DNA from: Psychrosphaera haliotis
GTDB lineage: Bacteria; Pseudomonadota; Gammaproteobacteria; Enterobacterales; Alteromonadaceae
Assembly (NCBI RefSeq): GCF_039523615.1
Contig: NZ_BAAAFQ010000004.1
Span: forward strand, 434,001-498,000
DNA length: 64,000 bases
Direction of reading: 5' to 3'
A model generated the notes under the pieces. The model was not told the origin of the DNA. It was given only the letters and a program-made list of their open reading frames with translations, and ran no database searches. A program made the translations under genes and the position numbers. Below, in pieces: positions 24,402 to 32,682 of this stretch (positions within the stretch are counted from its first letter, which is position 1; every line of letters begins with the position of its first letter).

Positions 24402-25871
24402 CTAACCTAAACGATAGTTTGGAGCTTCTTTAGTAATTTGTACGTCATGAACATGAGACTCACCCATACCCGCTGAAGTAACACGTACAAATTGAGGTTT
24501 AGTATTCATTTCATGAATAGTTGCACTGCCAGTTAATCCCATTGCAGAGCGGATACCACCAAGTTGTTGGTGAATAATATTCTCAATCGGGCCTTTGTAA
24601 GCAACGCGACCTTCAATACCCTCTGGAACTAACTTTTCATTGCTGTCTGACTTTTGGAAGTAGCGATCTGAAGAACCATGACTTTGGTTCATGGCGCCTA
24701 AGCTACCCATACCTCGGTACGACTTGTAATAACGACCTTGATAAAGCTCAACTTCACCAGGCGCTTCTTCAGTGCCCGCTAACATTGAACCAACCATTAC
24801 GCAGCTTGCACCAGCTACCAATGCCTTTGAAATATCACCTGAGAATCGAATGCCGCCATCAGCAATAACTGGAATATCTTTACCAGCAACAGCTTCTACT
24901 GCATCTGCAATAGCGGTAATTTGTGGTACACCACAACCGGTAACAATACGAGTAGTACAAATTGAACCTGGGCCAATGCCTACTTTTACAGCATTAACAC
25001 CCGCTTCAACTAACGCTAGAGCGCCATCAGCTGTTGCGACGTTACCGCCTACAATTTGTAAATCTGGATAATTTTCACGTGTCCACTTAACACGCTCCAA
25101 CACACCTTGAGAGTGTCCATGTGAAGTGTCAATCAACAACACATCAACACCTGCTTTAACAAGTGCTTCTATACGTTCATCTGTGCCTGGGCCAACCCCA
25201 ACTGCAGCACCAACACGCAAACTACCAAGCTCATCTTTACAAGCATTTGGTTTGCTATCTGCTTTTTGAAAGTCTTTAACGGTGATCATGCCTTTAAGTT
25301 TAAACGCATCATCTACAACTAAAATCTTTTCAATTCTGTGTTCATGCATTAACGCCATAACAGCATCGCGCGCCGCCGCTTCATGCACGGTGACAAGCTT
25401 TTCTTTTGGCGTCATTACAGAACTAACTTTTGCTTTTAAGTTTGTTTCAAAGCGTAAATCACGACCGGTAACAATACCTTCAAGGTTGTTATCACCATCA
25501 ACTACCGGAAAGCCAGAAAAACCATGCTCATGAGCAAGTTTCATGACTTCACCAAGAGTGATTTGAGAGGAAACAGTAACAGGGTCAGAAACAACGCCGC
25601 TTTCAAACTTTTTAACACGACGAACTTCATTCGCCTGCGCTTGAATTGACATATTCTTGTGGATAAATCCGATGCCGCCTTCTTGAGCTAATGCAATCGC
25701 TAAACGGCTTTCCGTTACAGTATCCATCGCTGAGGATACCATAGGGATATTCAACTCAATTTTTTGAGTCAAGCGTGTTTTTAAATTGGCTTCGTGAGGA
25801 AGAACGGTGGAGTGACCTGGAACTAATAAAACGTCGTCAAACGTTAGGGCTTCTTTGACTATCCGCAACAT
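24402..25871 (-). CDS. guaB: Inosine-5'-monophosphate dehydrogenase
   Basis: IMP + NAD+ to XMP, the committed step to GMP. 489 aa. TFDDVLLVPGHS at the N-terminus; two CBS domains at ~95-205 inserted in the TIM barrel; catalytic loop GIGPGSICTTRIVTG with the nucleophilic Cys; flap region GMGSLGAMNQ...SSDRYFQ. It is followed by guaA on the same strand, the classic guaBA order. A plausible promoter with a GC-rich discriminator lies upstream. Confidence 0.97.
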   Translation of the reverse strand: MLRIVKEALTFDDVLLVPGHSTVLPHEANLKTRLTQKIELNIPMVSSAMDTVTESRLAIALAQEGGIGFIHKNMSIQAQANEVRRVKKFESGVVSDPVTVSSQITLGEVMKLAHEHGFSGFPVVDGDNNLEGIVTGRDLRFETNLKAKVSSVMTPKEKLVTVHEAAARDAVMALMHEHRIEKILVVDDAFKLKGMITVKDFQKADSKPNACKDELGSLRVGAAVGVGPGTDERIEALVKAGVDVLLIDTSHGHSQGVLERVKWTRENYPDLQIVGGNVATADGALALVEAGVNAVKVGIGPGSICTTRIVTGCGVPQITAIADAVEAVAGKDIPVIADGGIRFSGDISKALVAGASCVMVGSMLAGTEEAPGEVELYQGRYYKSYRGMGSLGAMNQSHGSSDRYFQKSDSNEKLVPEGIEGRVAYKGPIENIIHQQLGGIRSAMGLTGSATIHEMNTKPQFVRVTSAGMGESHVHDVQITKEAPNYRLG

Positions 25872-25910
25872 GGCAATTGGTACCTTACATGAAAAGTAGA
25901 TGGAGTATGT

Positions 25911-25948
25911 TGCGGTCGCATTTTAATTGAAAAGTTACGGTTCGTAAA
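25911..25948 (-). promoter_or_regulatory. Probable guaB promoter
   Basis: On the minus strand, TTTACG (-35; 25948-25943), a 17-nt spacer, then TAAAAT (-10; 25925-25920), followed at once by GCGACCGC. A GC-rich discriminator is typical of stringently controlled promoters such as E. coli guaB. Confidence 0.45.
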
Positions 25949-26008
25949 CCAATATTTCACTTATTTATGAGGTAAGAATGATAAAAATACCGAAAAACAT
26001 CAATATTT

Positions 26009-26051
26009 AAAAATTGGACCAACAGGCTATTACTTCCTAGTTGATCCAATT
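26009..26051 (-). terminator. Terminator after the S9 peptidase gene
   Basis: AATTGGATCAAC... stem: GTTGATCCAATT (26040-26051) pairs with AATTGGACCAAC (26012-26023) with one mismatch and a 16-nt loop. On the minus strand it is followed by TTTAAATATT, lying ~30 bp after the stop codon. Confidence 0.6.
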
Positions 26052-26080
26052 CTGTCAAAGGGTTGCGTGTATATCCACTT

Positions 26081-27994
26081 TTAGTGTTTTAAGTGGGTTT
26101 CTAAAAACACCGTCATTTCACGATAGAGCGTTTGCTGGCTTTCATTGTCATCAAAAAAGTGTGTGCCATTTTTAATTTCTACATATTTAACATCTATTTT
26201 TCGCTTTGCTTCGTCATAGAATGACTCTGACTGATTGTAATCAACTCGCGTATCTTTATTCCCATGAATTAATAAAATAGGCGCTGTGATTTTATCAATA
26301 TAGTTTATGGCTGAAACCTCATCCAACTTTTCTACAGCCTCTTCGTCTGTAACATCCACTATGTGACCTGTATAAAAACCAAAGTTGTCGCCGTTCATTA
26401 CCATTGTTTTAAGGTCAGATAAGCCTGCAATACTTACAACACAGTCAAATCGCTCGGGTTGTTGAAAACTCGCTGTTAACGCAACATAACCACCATAACC
26501 ACCATAACTGCCTCCTACAATACACGCTTTATCACGAGAAACTCGATTGGTCCCAATTACCCAATCCATCGCGTCATAAACGTCTTGTTGCATGCGTTTT
26601 CCCCATTGAAAGTAACCTGCAGTTTCAAAGTCATTCCCAAAGCCGGCAGAACCACGGAAGTTAACTTGTAAAACGGCATACCCCATTGATACAAAATACT
26701 GTAACTGAGGGTCAAAGTACTTATAATCTCGGGCGTGTGGGCCACCATGCGGATATACGATTAGTGGAGGTTGCTTAACGCCATTCGGCATAGTTAGGTA
26801 ACCCGTTAGTTCTTGTCCATCTGATGCATTAAACGAATAATTCTCTACCGACGAAAATGGCTTATTTGCTAAAGCCGGATAAGTTCGAACCCAAGCACCA
26901 CCTTTTTTAGCGGCTAAATCAAAATGAACATAAAGGGTTGGTTGATTGTCGCTTTGCTTTGCAACCAATACCTTTGTTTTGTCTATACTGCGGCTAACAA
27001 GCGTCACCTGCTCAGCGTTTAACATTTTAGAGAAGTTTTTTTCAAATGCCGCGTCTGCTGGGTCGAAATACAGTTTTTTAGAATAGTCGTCACTATAGTA
27101 TCCTCCAATCAGCTCTCCTTCGCCGTTGTTAATACCACCCGTGATGTCAAAAACGGGATGACTTAGTACCATAGATTCAAATTCACCTAAGGCGATATCA
27201 TAAAGCCAAATAGACTCACGTCTTACTTCCCTATCACTCAAAATATAAGCTTTGTTACCGTCTTTAGTTAAACCAATAACATTAAACGTTTCACCTTTAC
27301 CGACCACCCGAGTATGAAGTTTAGTTAACTCACTTCCGGCTTTTTCTCGATACCAAATAGTACGCGTGAAAACGTTTTCCTCTCTATCGAAAGCAACGCC
27401 GAGCCTAACAACTCCATTTACAGCGCTCCAACTACTAATATCATGTTTATTGTTTTGAACCTTTTGAAACTTTCCAGAACTTAGGTTTACTTTAAAGACT
27501 GAATAACCTTCGTCTAACTTATCGTAGGTAGAAACAAGTACATGTTCTTCATCATTTTTAAGTAACGAAACTAGTTTGAAAGTTGTATATTCATACCAAC
27601 GCTCCTGGGAGAAGCGGCGTTCAGTCAGTGCCACATTACTTTTGTTTTTTACATCAAAAGCATATAAACGACTAACCCGGTAATGTTCGCCTCTAGACCA
27701 TTGTGGTGAACTGGCTGAAACAATAATGTACTTATTGCCTGACCAACTAATTGAATCTACTCTATCTTTACCAAGCCTCAACGACGCTAAAATATCAAAA
27801 TCGCGACTCCCAAATGCACTTACACTCACTGTTGGGCCATCTGGAGTATTGTAGATCATAGCGATTTTACTGCCATCTGGGGAAACCCTTGGCTGTTCTA
27901 CCAATGGGAGTTGTGCGAAGTCGTTCCACTTTTCATCTGCTAGTGCATTTGATACACCAACTAAAAGTAATAATGCGGTAAAGAATTTAAACAT
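26081..27994 (-). CDS. S9 prolyl-oligopeptidase-family peptidase, exported
   Basis: 637 aa. Signal peptide MFKFFTALLLLVGVSNALA, so probably periplasmic. N-terminal ~60-370 is a beta-propeller-like region (repeated short strands, PRVSPDGSKIAMIY). The C-terminal alpha/beta-hydrolase has oxyanion HGGPHARD, nucleophile Ser in GGSYGGYGGY, Asp in HGNKDTRV and His in KNGTHFF. It resembles dipeptidyl- or acylaminoacyl-peptidases of marine bacteria. The ATG at 27994 follows CAGGGA by 6 nt and gives a clean signal peptide, so it is preferred over an upstream in-frame ATG. CAGGGA is also complementary to the CCCTG core of the small RNAs at 13.6-13.9 kb, which may be coincidence. Confidence 0.9.
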   Translation of the reverse strand: MFKFFTALLLLVGVSNALADEKWNDFAQLPLVEQPRVSPDGSKIAMIYNTPDGPTVSVSAFGSRDFDILASLRLGKDRVDSISWSGNKYIIVSASSPQWSRGEHYRVSRLYAFDVKNKSNVALTERRFSQERWYEYTTFKLVSLLKNDEEHVLVSTYDKLDEGYSVFKVNLSSGKFQKVQNNKHDISSWSAVNGVVRLGVAFDREENVFTRTIWYREKAGSELTKLHTRVVGKGETFNVIGLTKDGNKAYILSDREVRRESIWLYDIALGEFESMVLSHPVFDITGGINNGEGELIGGYYSDDYSKKLYFDPADAAFEKNFSKMLNAEQVTLVSRSIDKTKVLVAKQSDNQPTLYVHFDLAAKKGGAWVRTYPALANKPFSSVENYSFNASDGQELTGYLTMPNGVKQPPLIVYPHGGPHARDYKYFDPQLQYFVSMGYAVLQVNFRGSAGFGNDFETAGYFQWGKRMQQDVYDAMDWVIGTNRVSRDKACIVGGSYGGYGGYVALTASFQQPERFDCVVSIAGLSDLKTMVMNGDNFGFYTGHIVDVTDEEAVEKLDEVSAINYIDKITAPILLIHGNKDTRVDYNQSESFYDEAKRKIDVKYVEIKNGTHFFDDNESQQTLYREMTVFLETHLKH

Positions 27995-28187
27995 ATCTAT
28001 CCCTGTTCTGTTCATTTTTGGCTAATTCATATTTAAGGTACTATTTTTTGAGCAGAATGTAACCACGTTTAGCGTGAAAACGACAAACACTCTTCATTCA
28101 ATTGAAATAAACGTTAACATTAAAAACGTTGACTAGAGTTTTCTTGACGTTAGACTTTGCCCGCTATTTATAAACTTTAGGATTAAT

Positions 28188-29540
28188 GTGACTGTTACCA
28201 CCGTGTCTAACCAACAAAAAATCTACCAGGTATCCGAGCTTAACCAGAAAGCTCGCATGTTGCTTGAGGCTGAATTTTTAAACGTTTGGATCAGTGGTGA
28301 AATTTCAAATTTAGTAAAAGCAACCAGTGGCCATTGGTATTTCTCGTTAAAAGACAACAAAGCTCAAATTAAAGGTGCGATGTTTAGAGGCAATAACAGA
28401 AATGTAAGAGCCAATGTGGAAAACGGCACCCAAGTATTGGTTCGTGGTCGATTAAGCCTTTATGAACCTCGAGGTGACTATCAACTTATCGTTGAGCTAA
28501 TGGAGCCCGCAGGTGAAGGTCTGCTTAAACAAGAGTTTGAAGCGTTAAAAAACAACTTATTGAAAATGGGCCTGTTTGATCAAGACTCAAAACAAGTGAT
28601 CCCTAAAGAGCCCAAACGCGTTGGTTTAGTAACAAGTTCTACTGGTGCCGCCGTGCACGATATATTAACGGTTTTACAGCGTCGCTCACCGCAAACAGAA
28701 GTCATTATTTACCCTACGATGGTCCAAGGCAAACAAGCTGCTGACAATATAATGTGGGCCATTAATACTGCAAATGTTCGTCAGGAAGTTGACGTGCTGA
28801 TTGTTGGCCGAGGCGGTGGTTCTCTAGAAGACCTTTGGAGCTTTAATGACGAAGGTTTAGCTCATACCATTTATAACTCTGCTATTCCGGTGATTAGTGC
28901 CGTTGGCCATGAAGTAGATGTATCCATATCAGATTTTGTTGCCGACTTAAGAGCACCAACACCATCGGCTGCCGCAGAAATAGTTTCTACTGACAATAGT
29001 GAGTTAGTTACCAAAGTACGAAACCTTCATAGCAGACTAATTAGAGCCTATGCACATCAGCATCAGGCAAATAAAAATCAACAAAACCAACTAAAGCGGT
29101 CTTTATCTTTGTTGCACCCAAGTTATCAGTTGCAACTTGCCCAACAAAAAAATGACGAACTACAAATGGCTTTGCAACGAGCAATACTGTCAAAGCTAGA
29201 GTCAGCAAAACAGCGAGATAACATTAATAGAGAGCGATTAAGTAGTTTGTCTCCTAAGCATGCATTGAGCTCAGCAAAACAGCGCCTTGAGTATGCCAAC
29301 TCTGCATTGCCAAAATTGATGCAGGCCAGATTAATTAAAAAGCAGAATCAATTTAATTCAGCCACTGAAAAGCTCAACATCGTTAGCCCTCTAGCTACGT
29401 TAACGAGAGGCTATAGCATTACCACAAACAAAGATGGCAAGGTTATTTCAGACCAAGCACAAATAAAAGACGGTGAATTGGTTAAAATTCGACTCGCAAA
29501 TGGCGAATTAACCGCTAATATAACTAGGCAAACTGATTAA
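28188..29540 (+). CDS. xseA: Exodeoxyribonuclease VII large subunit
   Basis: Catalytic subunit of a single-strand DNA exonuclease used in repair. 450 aa; GTG start with AGGAT nearby. N-terminal OB fold (YQVSELNQKARMLLEAEFLNVWISGEISN; SGHWYFSLKD), then the catalytic core with VGLVTSSTGAAVHDIL, VDVLIVGRGGGSLEDLWSFNDE and GHEVDVSISDFVADLRAPTPSAAAE, a long coiled-coil helix and a C-terminal LTRGYSIT block. The small subunit xseB is not in the window. Confidence 0.96.
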   Translation: MTVTTVSNQQKIYQVSELNQKARMLLEAEFLNVWISGEISNLVKATSGHWYFSLKDNKAQIKGAMFRGNNRNVRANVENGTQVLVRGRLSLYEPRGDYQLIVELMEPAGEGLLKQEFEALKNNLLKMGLFDQDSKQVIPKEPKRVGLVTSSTGAAVHDILTVLQRRSPQTEVIIYPTMVQGKQAADNIMWAINTANVRQEVDVLIVGRGGGSLEDLWSFNDEGLAHTIYNSAIPVISAVGHEVDVSISDFVADLRAPTPSAAAEIVSTDNSELVTKVRNLHSRLIRAYAHQHQANKNQQNQLKRSLSLLHPSYQLQLAQQKNDELQMALQRAILSKLESAKQRDNINRERLSSLSPKHALSSAKQRLEYANSALPKLMQARLIKKQNQFNSATEKLNIVSPLATLTRGYSITTNKDGKVISDQAQIKDGELVKIRLANGELTANITRQTD

Positions 29541-29594
29541 TAATTTAATTTAGACAGGCTTTAAATTAAAAACGCAAAGGAATGGCAAAGCAGT

Positions 29595-30794
29595 ATGAAA
29601 AAATCTATGAAATGGACACTTTCGATTTTATCGGGTTTAGTCTTGATATTAGGCATATTTTGGATGTCTTTAGACAAAAGCGTTCGATATTTAATTTTAA
29701 ACCCACCACCTGACATTAATGTCTTATTCTGGACCCAAGCTCAACGTGACGCTGGTTTTCAATCTCTTGATGTGTTGCCTGTTATTAGTAAAAACACAAT
29801 AAACTCAGATCCTAAAAACATAGTCCAATTACCCGTTGGCCAGCCACTTGCCCTTCCTAGCGAAATTATAGAAGGTTATATTGCCGATAGCAGAGTTGCA
29901 GGCCTCGTTGTTCTACACGAAGGAAAAGTCAGGCTGGAGCGTTATTCACTTGGCCTAACTCAGCAGAAAAAGTGGACTAGCTTTTCCGTTGCTAAATCTT
30001 TTACATCTACTCTAATCGGCGCAGCCTTAAAAGATGGTCATATCAATAGCCTTCAGGACAAAGTCAGCGACTACGTAACGTCAATGAAAGGCAGTGAGTA
30101 TGATAATGTCACTATTGAACAACTTATTACCATGACCTCTGGGATTAAATGGAACGAAGATTACAACGATCCAAACTCTGATGTCTCTAAGTTCAACTTT
30201 CACGAACCGGAGCCAGGCGTAAACTCTATTGCTAGTTATATGCGTCAGTTGCCAAGAGCTTATGAAGCTGGAACTCATTGGGCATACAGTACTGGAGAAA
30301 CGAATTTAATAGGTTTGCTTTTACAAAAAGCGATAGATATGCCCCTTGCTGATTATCTGTCTGATAAAATTTGGTCAAAAATTGGTGTTGAACATAATGC
30401 ATCGTGGATTTTAGGGCCTTCTGGAAATGAAATTGGCGGTTGTTGTATTCAGGCTACTACTAGAGACTTTTTAAGATTTGGACAATTTATTCTTAAAGGT
30501 GCGAAGGTAAATAATGAATCCATCGTTCCTAACAACTGGATTGTTAACGCGACTCAAAAGAAAGTATCAACAAATGAAGACCATGGTTATGGCTATCAAT
30601 GGTGGACAAGCAACGACGGTAGCTATCAAGCAAAAGGCATATATGGTCAAGGGATCTTTATAGACCCAAGTAGAGACTTAGTTATTGCCGTTAATGGCAA
30701 TTGGCCAGTCGCTCTTAACGAAGAGTTTGCCTCAAAAAAAGCAGAGTTTTTTAAGCAGGTTCAGCTTTCTATTGATAAAGAAAAAGGGCGCTAA
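29595..30794 (+). CDS. Serine hydrolase of the class C beta-lactamase family
   Basis: 399 aa, N-terminal membrane anchor or signal (~7-24). The penicillin-binding/beta-lactamase fold is shown by the SxxK motif Ser131-Val-Ala-Lys134 in SFSVAKSFTS, by AYSTGETNLIG at the Tyr-motif position and by GYQWW...GIYGQGIFI at the end. Members include esterases, peptidases and 6-aminohexanoate-dimer hydrolase-like enzymes. The WAYST and LRFGQ context fits the broad family rather than true AmpC, so antibiotic resistance should not be assumed. It follows xseA by 54 bp; its stop is inside a terminator hairpin. Confidence 0.85.
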   Translation: MKKSMKWTLSILSGLVLILGIFWMSLDKSVRYLILNPPPDINVLFWTQAQRDAGFQSLDVLPVISKNTINSDPKNIVQLPVGQPLALPSEIIEGYIADSRVAGLVVLHEGKVRLERYSLGLTQQKKWTSFSVAKSFTSTLIGAALKDGHINSLQDKVSDYVTSMKGSEYDNVTIEQLITMTSGIKWNEDYNDPNSDVSKFNFHEPEPGVNSIASYMRQLPRAYEAGTHWAYSTGETNLIGLLLQKAIDMPLADYLSDKIWSKIGVEHNASWILGPSGNEIGGCCIQATTRDFLRFGQFILKGAKVNNESIVPNNWIVNATQKKVSTNEDHGYGYQWWTSNDGSYQAKGIYGQGIFIDPSRDLVIAVNGNWPVALNEEFASKKAEFFKQVQLSIDKEKGR

Positions 30795-30803
30795 GTAGCG
30801 CCC
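30786..30803. terminator. Terminator between the serine hydrolase and the Hsp70-like gene
   Basis: GGGCGCTA / TAGCGCCC with loop AG. On the minus strand it is followed by five T, so it is strongest for the Hsp70-like gene; on plus it overlaps the hydrolase stop codon. Confidence 0.7.
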
Positions 30804-30903
30804 TTCCCTATCGTTTGAAATTCCTTCAGTATGAGCGGCATAACTTTGTTACTTCACTCTTACCTAAAGGCTATTTAATTCAAATTTAACTGTTAATCAA
30901 TCG

Positions 30904-32403
30904 CTACTTCATTCTTGATGCTTGAATACTCAGGCCTTCAGAAATTGATTTAAATGCATCTGCAGTCACCGTTGGTAAATCAGGTAACATGGCTTTAATT
31001 TCCTGTTGTACAACTGGTGACAAACTCATACCGCCAGTCACAAACAATATCTCAGGTTGAACTTCTGTTTTGTCCAAACACTCTTTAATCAATGCCTTAA
31101 CACGCGTCATCCACGCCAACATAGAGCGTTTTAAATCGGCTTCTGTTAACTCTACCTGGAAGTCAGATTGAATATACTTTAATGGCAATACAATGTGACT
31201 TTTCTCAGACAACATTTCTTTTGCCAACCTAGAGGAGTTAACTAATCGCGCTGATAACTTTTCTTCTTGAACAATTAAAAGTTTGTCTAGTTTCTTAGGC
31301 TCTTTAGCAACAGAGATAGTTTGAGAAATTTCTAATCCCATCTCATCTGAAAAGAACTTATTCAATCGTGGTATATCATCTACTGCAACCATATCGTTGA
31401 AGTACAATGGTGGAATAGGAATACCGTTTGTTGTTTCAGTGCCCAAGCCCATTTCTGTCGCAATAGATTTAAGGATCAAGTTTTTGTCGCATTCCATGCC
31501 ACCCAAACGTGTTCCAGTAACAGAGAGCACATCTTGTTGACGGTCATAGTCTTGTTGCTTTTGCGTACCTAAACGGATCACACAAATATCCGTTGTACCA
31601 CCACCTATATCTACAACTAAAGCTACTTTTTCACTATCTAATTGTTGTTCAATTCGATATGCCGCCGCGATTGGCTCTTCAAGGAAATCAATTTTTTCAA
31701 AACCAGCCTGTTCCGCTGCTGCGGTCATTATTGTAATGGCCTGCTGATTACCTTGCTCACCACGAGTTCCGTGATACTTCACAGGGCGTCCCACAACCAC
31801 ACCACCTACTTTCTGGCCTAATTGCTTTTCTGCAGCTTCTTTGAAGAATGCCAGTTGTTTAGCTATTAACCCAACAAAAGCATCTTTTTGACCAGACAGC
31901 AGATTCGCTCCCAAAAAGTTTTTAGGTGAATAAATTAAACGTCCTTTTTCTGGTGTTTTTAGATACTGCTTAAAGCCTGCTTCACCAAACAGAAAGGTTC
32001 CTGTCTCAACCATTTTATGGAGCGGTAAGTCGTCTACTGATTGATTCTTTAGTAATTCGTTAATAGCACGACGCTGCAACTTAGGCGTGTTATGGAACTC
32101 ACCACGAAGTTGGTCAATTTGTGTTAAATGACGGCGTTGTTCAGCTGGCGTAGTCGCCTCTTCGTATTTGTCCTTTGCCTTATCTAATTGCATAGAAATA
32201 GAGGCTTTAATACGCTGAACCTTTTCTTCAATCACTTCCACTGGAGGCAGCGGTAAGTCATCTTCGTAATAAATGAATACAGAAGATCTTATTTTAAATG
32301 GCGTTTTAGAATCTTTATCTAGTTCAATGTAATGATGTTGATTACCGTCGAACCAAACTACTTCTGAGTTTGAAGTACCATAATCGATGCCAATGGTTAC
32401 CAT
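30904..32403 (-). CDS. Hsp70-family protein (YegD-like)
   Basis: 499 aa, cytoplasmic. An actin-fold Hsp70 ATPase: IGIDYGTSNSEVVW (phosphate 1), FLEEPIAAAYRI, VVDIGGGTTDICVIRLG (phosphate 2) and VTGGMSLSPVVQQEI (adenosine). A charged insert lies at ~60-105, and there is no DnaK-type substrate-binding domain or lid, as in E. coli YegD. The client and role are unknown; no DnaJ or GrpE gene is adjacent. It is divergent from the M1 peptidase gene. Confidence 0.85.
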   Translation of the reverse strand: MVTIGIDYGTSNSEVVWFDGNQHHYIELDKDSKTPFKIRSSVFIYYEDDLPLPPVEVIEEKVQRIKASISMQLDKAKDKYEEATTPAEQRRHLTQIDQLRGEFHNTPKLQRRAINELLKNQSVDDLPLHKMVETGTFLFGEAGFKQYLKTPEKGRLIYSPKNFLGANLLSGQKDAFVGLIAKQLAFFKEAAEKQLGQKVGGVVVGRPVKYHGTRGEQGNQQAITIMTAAAEQAGFEKIDFLEEPIAAAYRIEQQLDSEKVALVVDIGGGTTDICVIRLGTQKQQDYDRQQDVLSVTGTRLGGMECDKNLILKSIATEMGLGTETTNGIPIPPLYFNDMVAVDDIPRLNKFFSDEMGLEISQTISVAKEPKKLDKLLIVQEEKLSARLVNSSRLAKEMLSEKSHIVLPLKYIQSDFQVELTEADLKRSMLAWMTRVKALIKECLDKTEVQPEILFVTGGMSLSPVVQQEIKAMLPDLPTVTADAFKSISEGLSIQASRMK

Positions 32404-32606
32404 GGAAAATATGTCCCCTTAAAAAAATGAGTAGGCGATTCTATCCAAGTCGCAAAAAAAAACCACCCGTTTTTTCATAAAACTAATTATTTGCGACGCT
32501 CTACAAAATACAACGTCCATAAGCCTGTATGCGTCTTTTCGATGAGTGGCGTAGTTATAGGGTTAAATCTGTGTTTTTTCATAATGTTTTTTGTTAGTCT
32601 TAACGG

Positions 32607-32623
32607 CTAATCTTGGCGATTAG
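32607..32623. promoter_or_regulatory. Short inverted repeat upstream of the M1 peptidase gene
   Basis: CTAATC-N5-GATTAG, 60 bp before the M1 start, inside the 279-bp divergent intergenic region. It could be an operator or a leader hairpin; no regulator can be named. Confidence 0.3.
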
Positions 32624-32682
32624 AACGTCAGATTCTACGTCAAATTTAACCAGCAAAATGAATAGGATAACGTGGTAATATT

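Noticed and set aside
29595..30794. Antibiotic-resistance class C beta-lactamase
   Set aside because: Only the general serine-hydrolase fold is supported; the AmpC-specific motifs are not all present.
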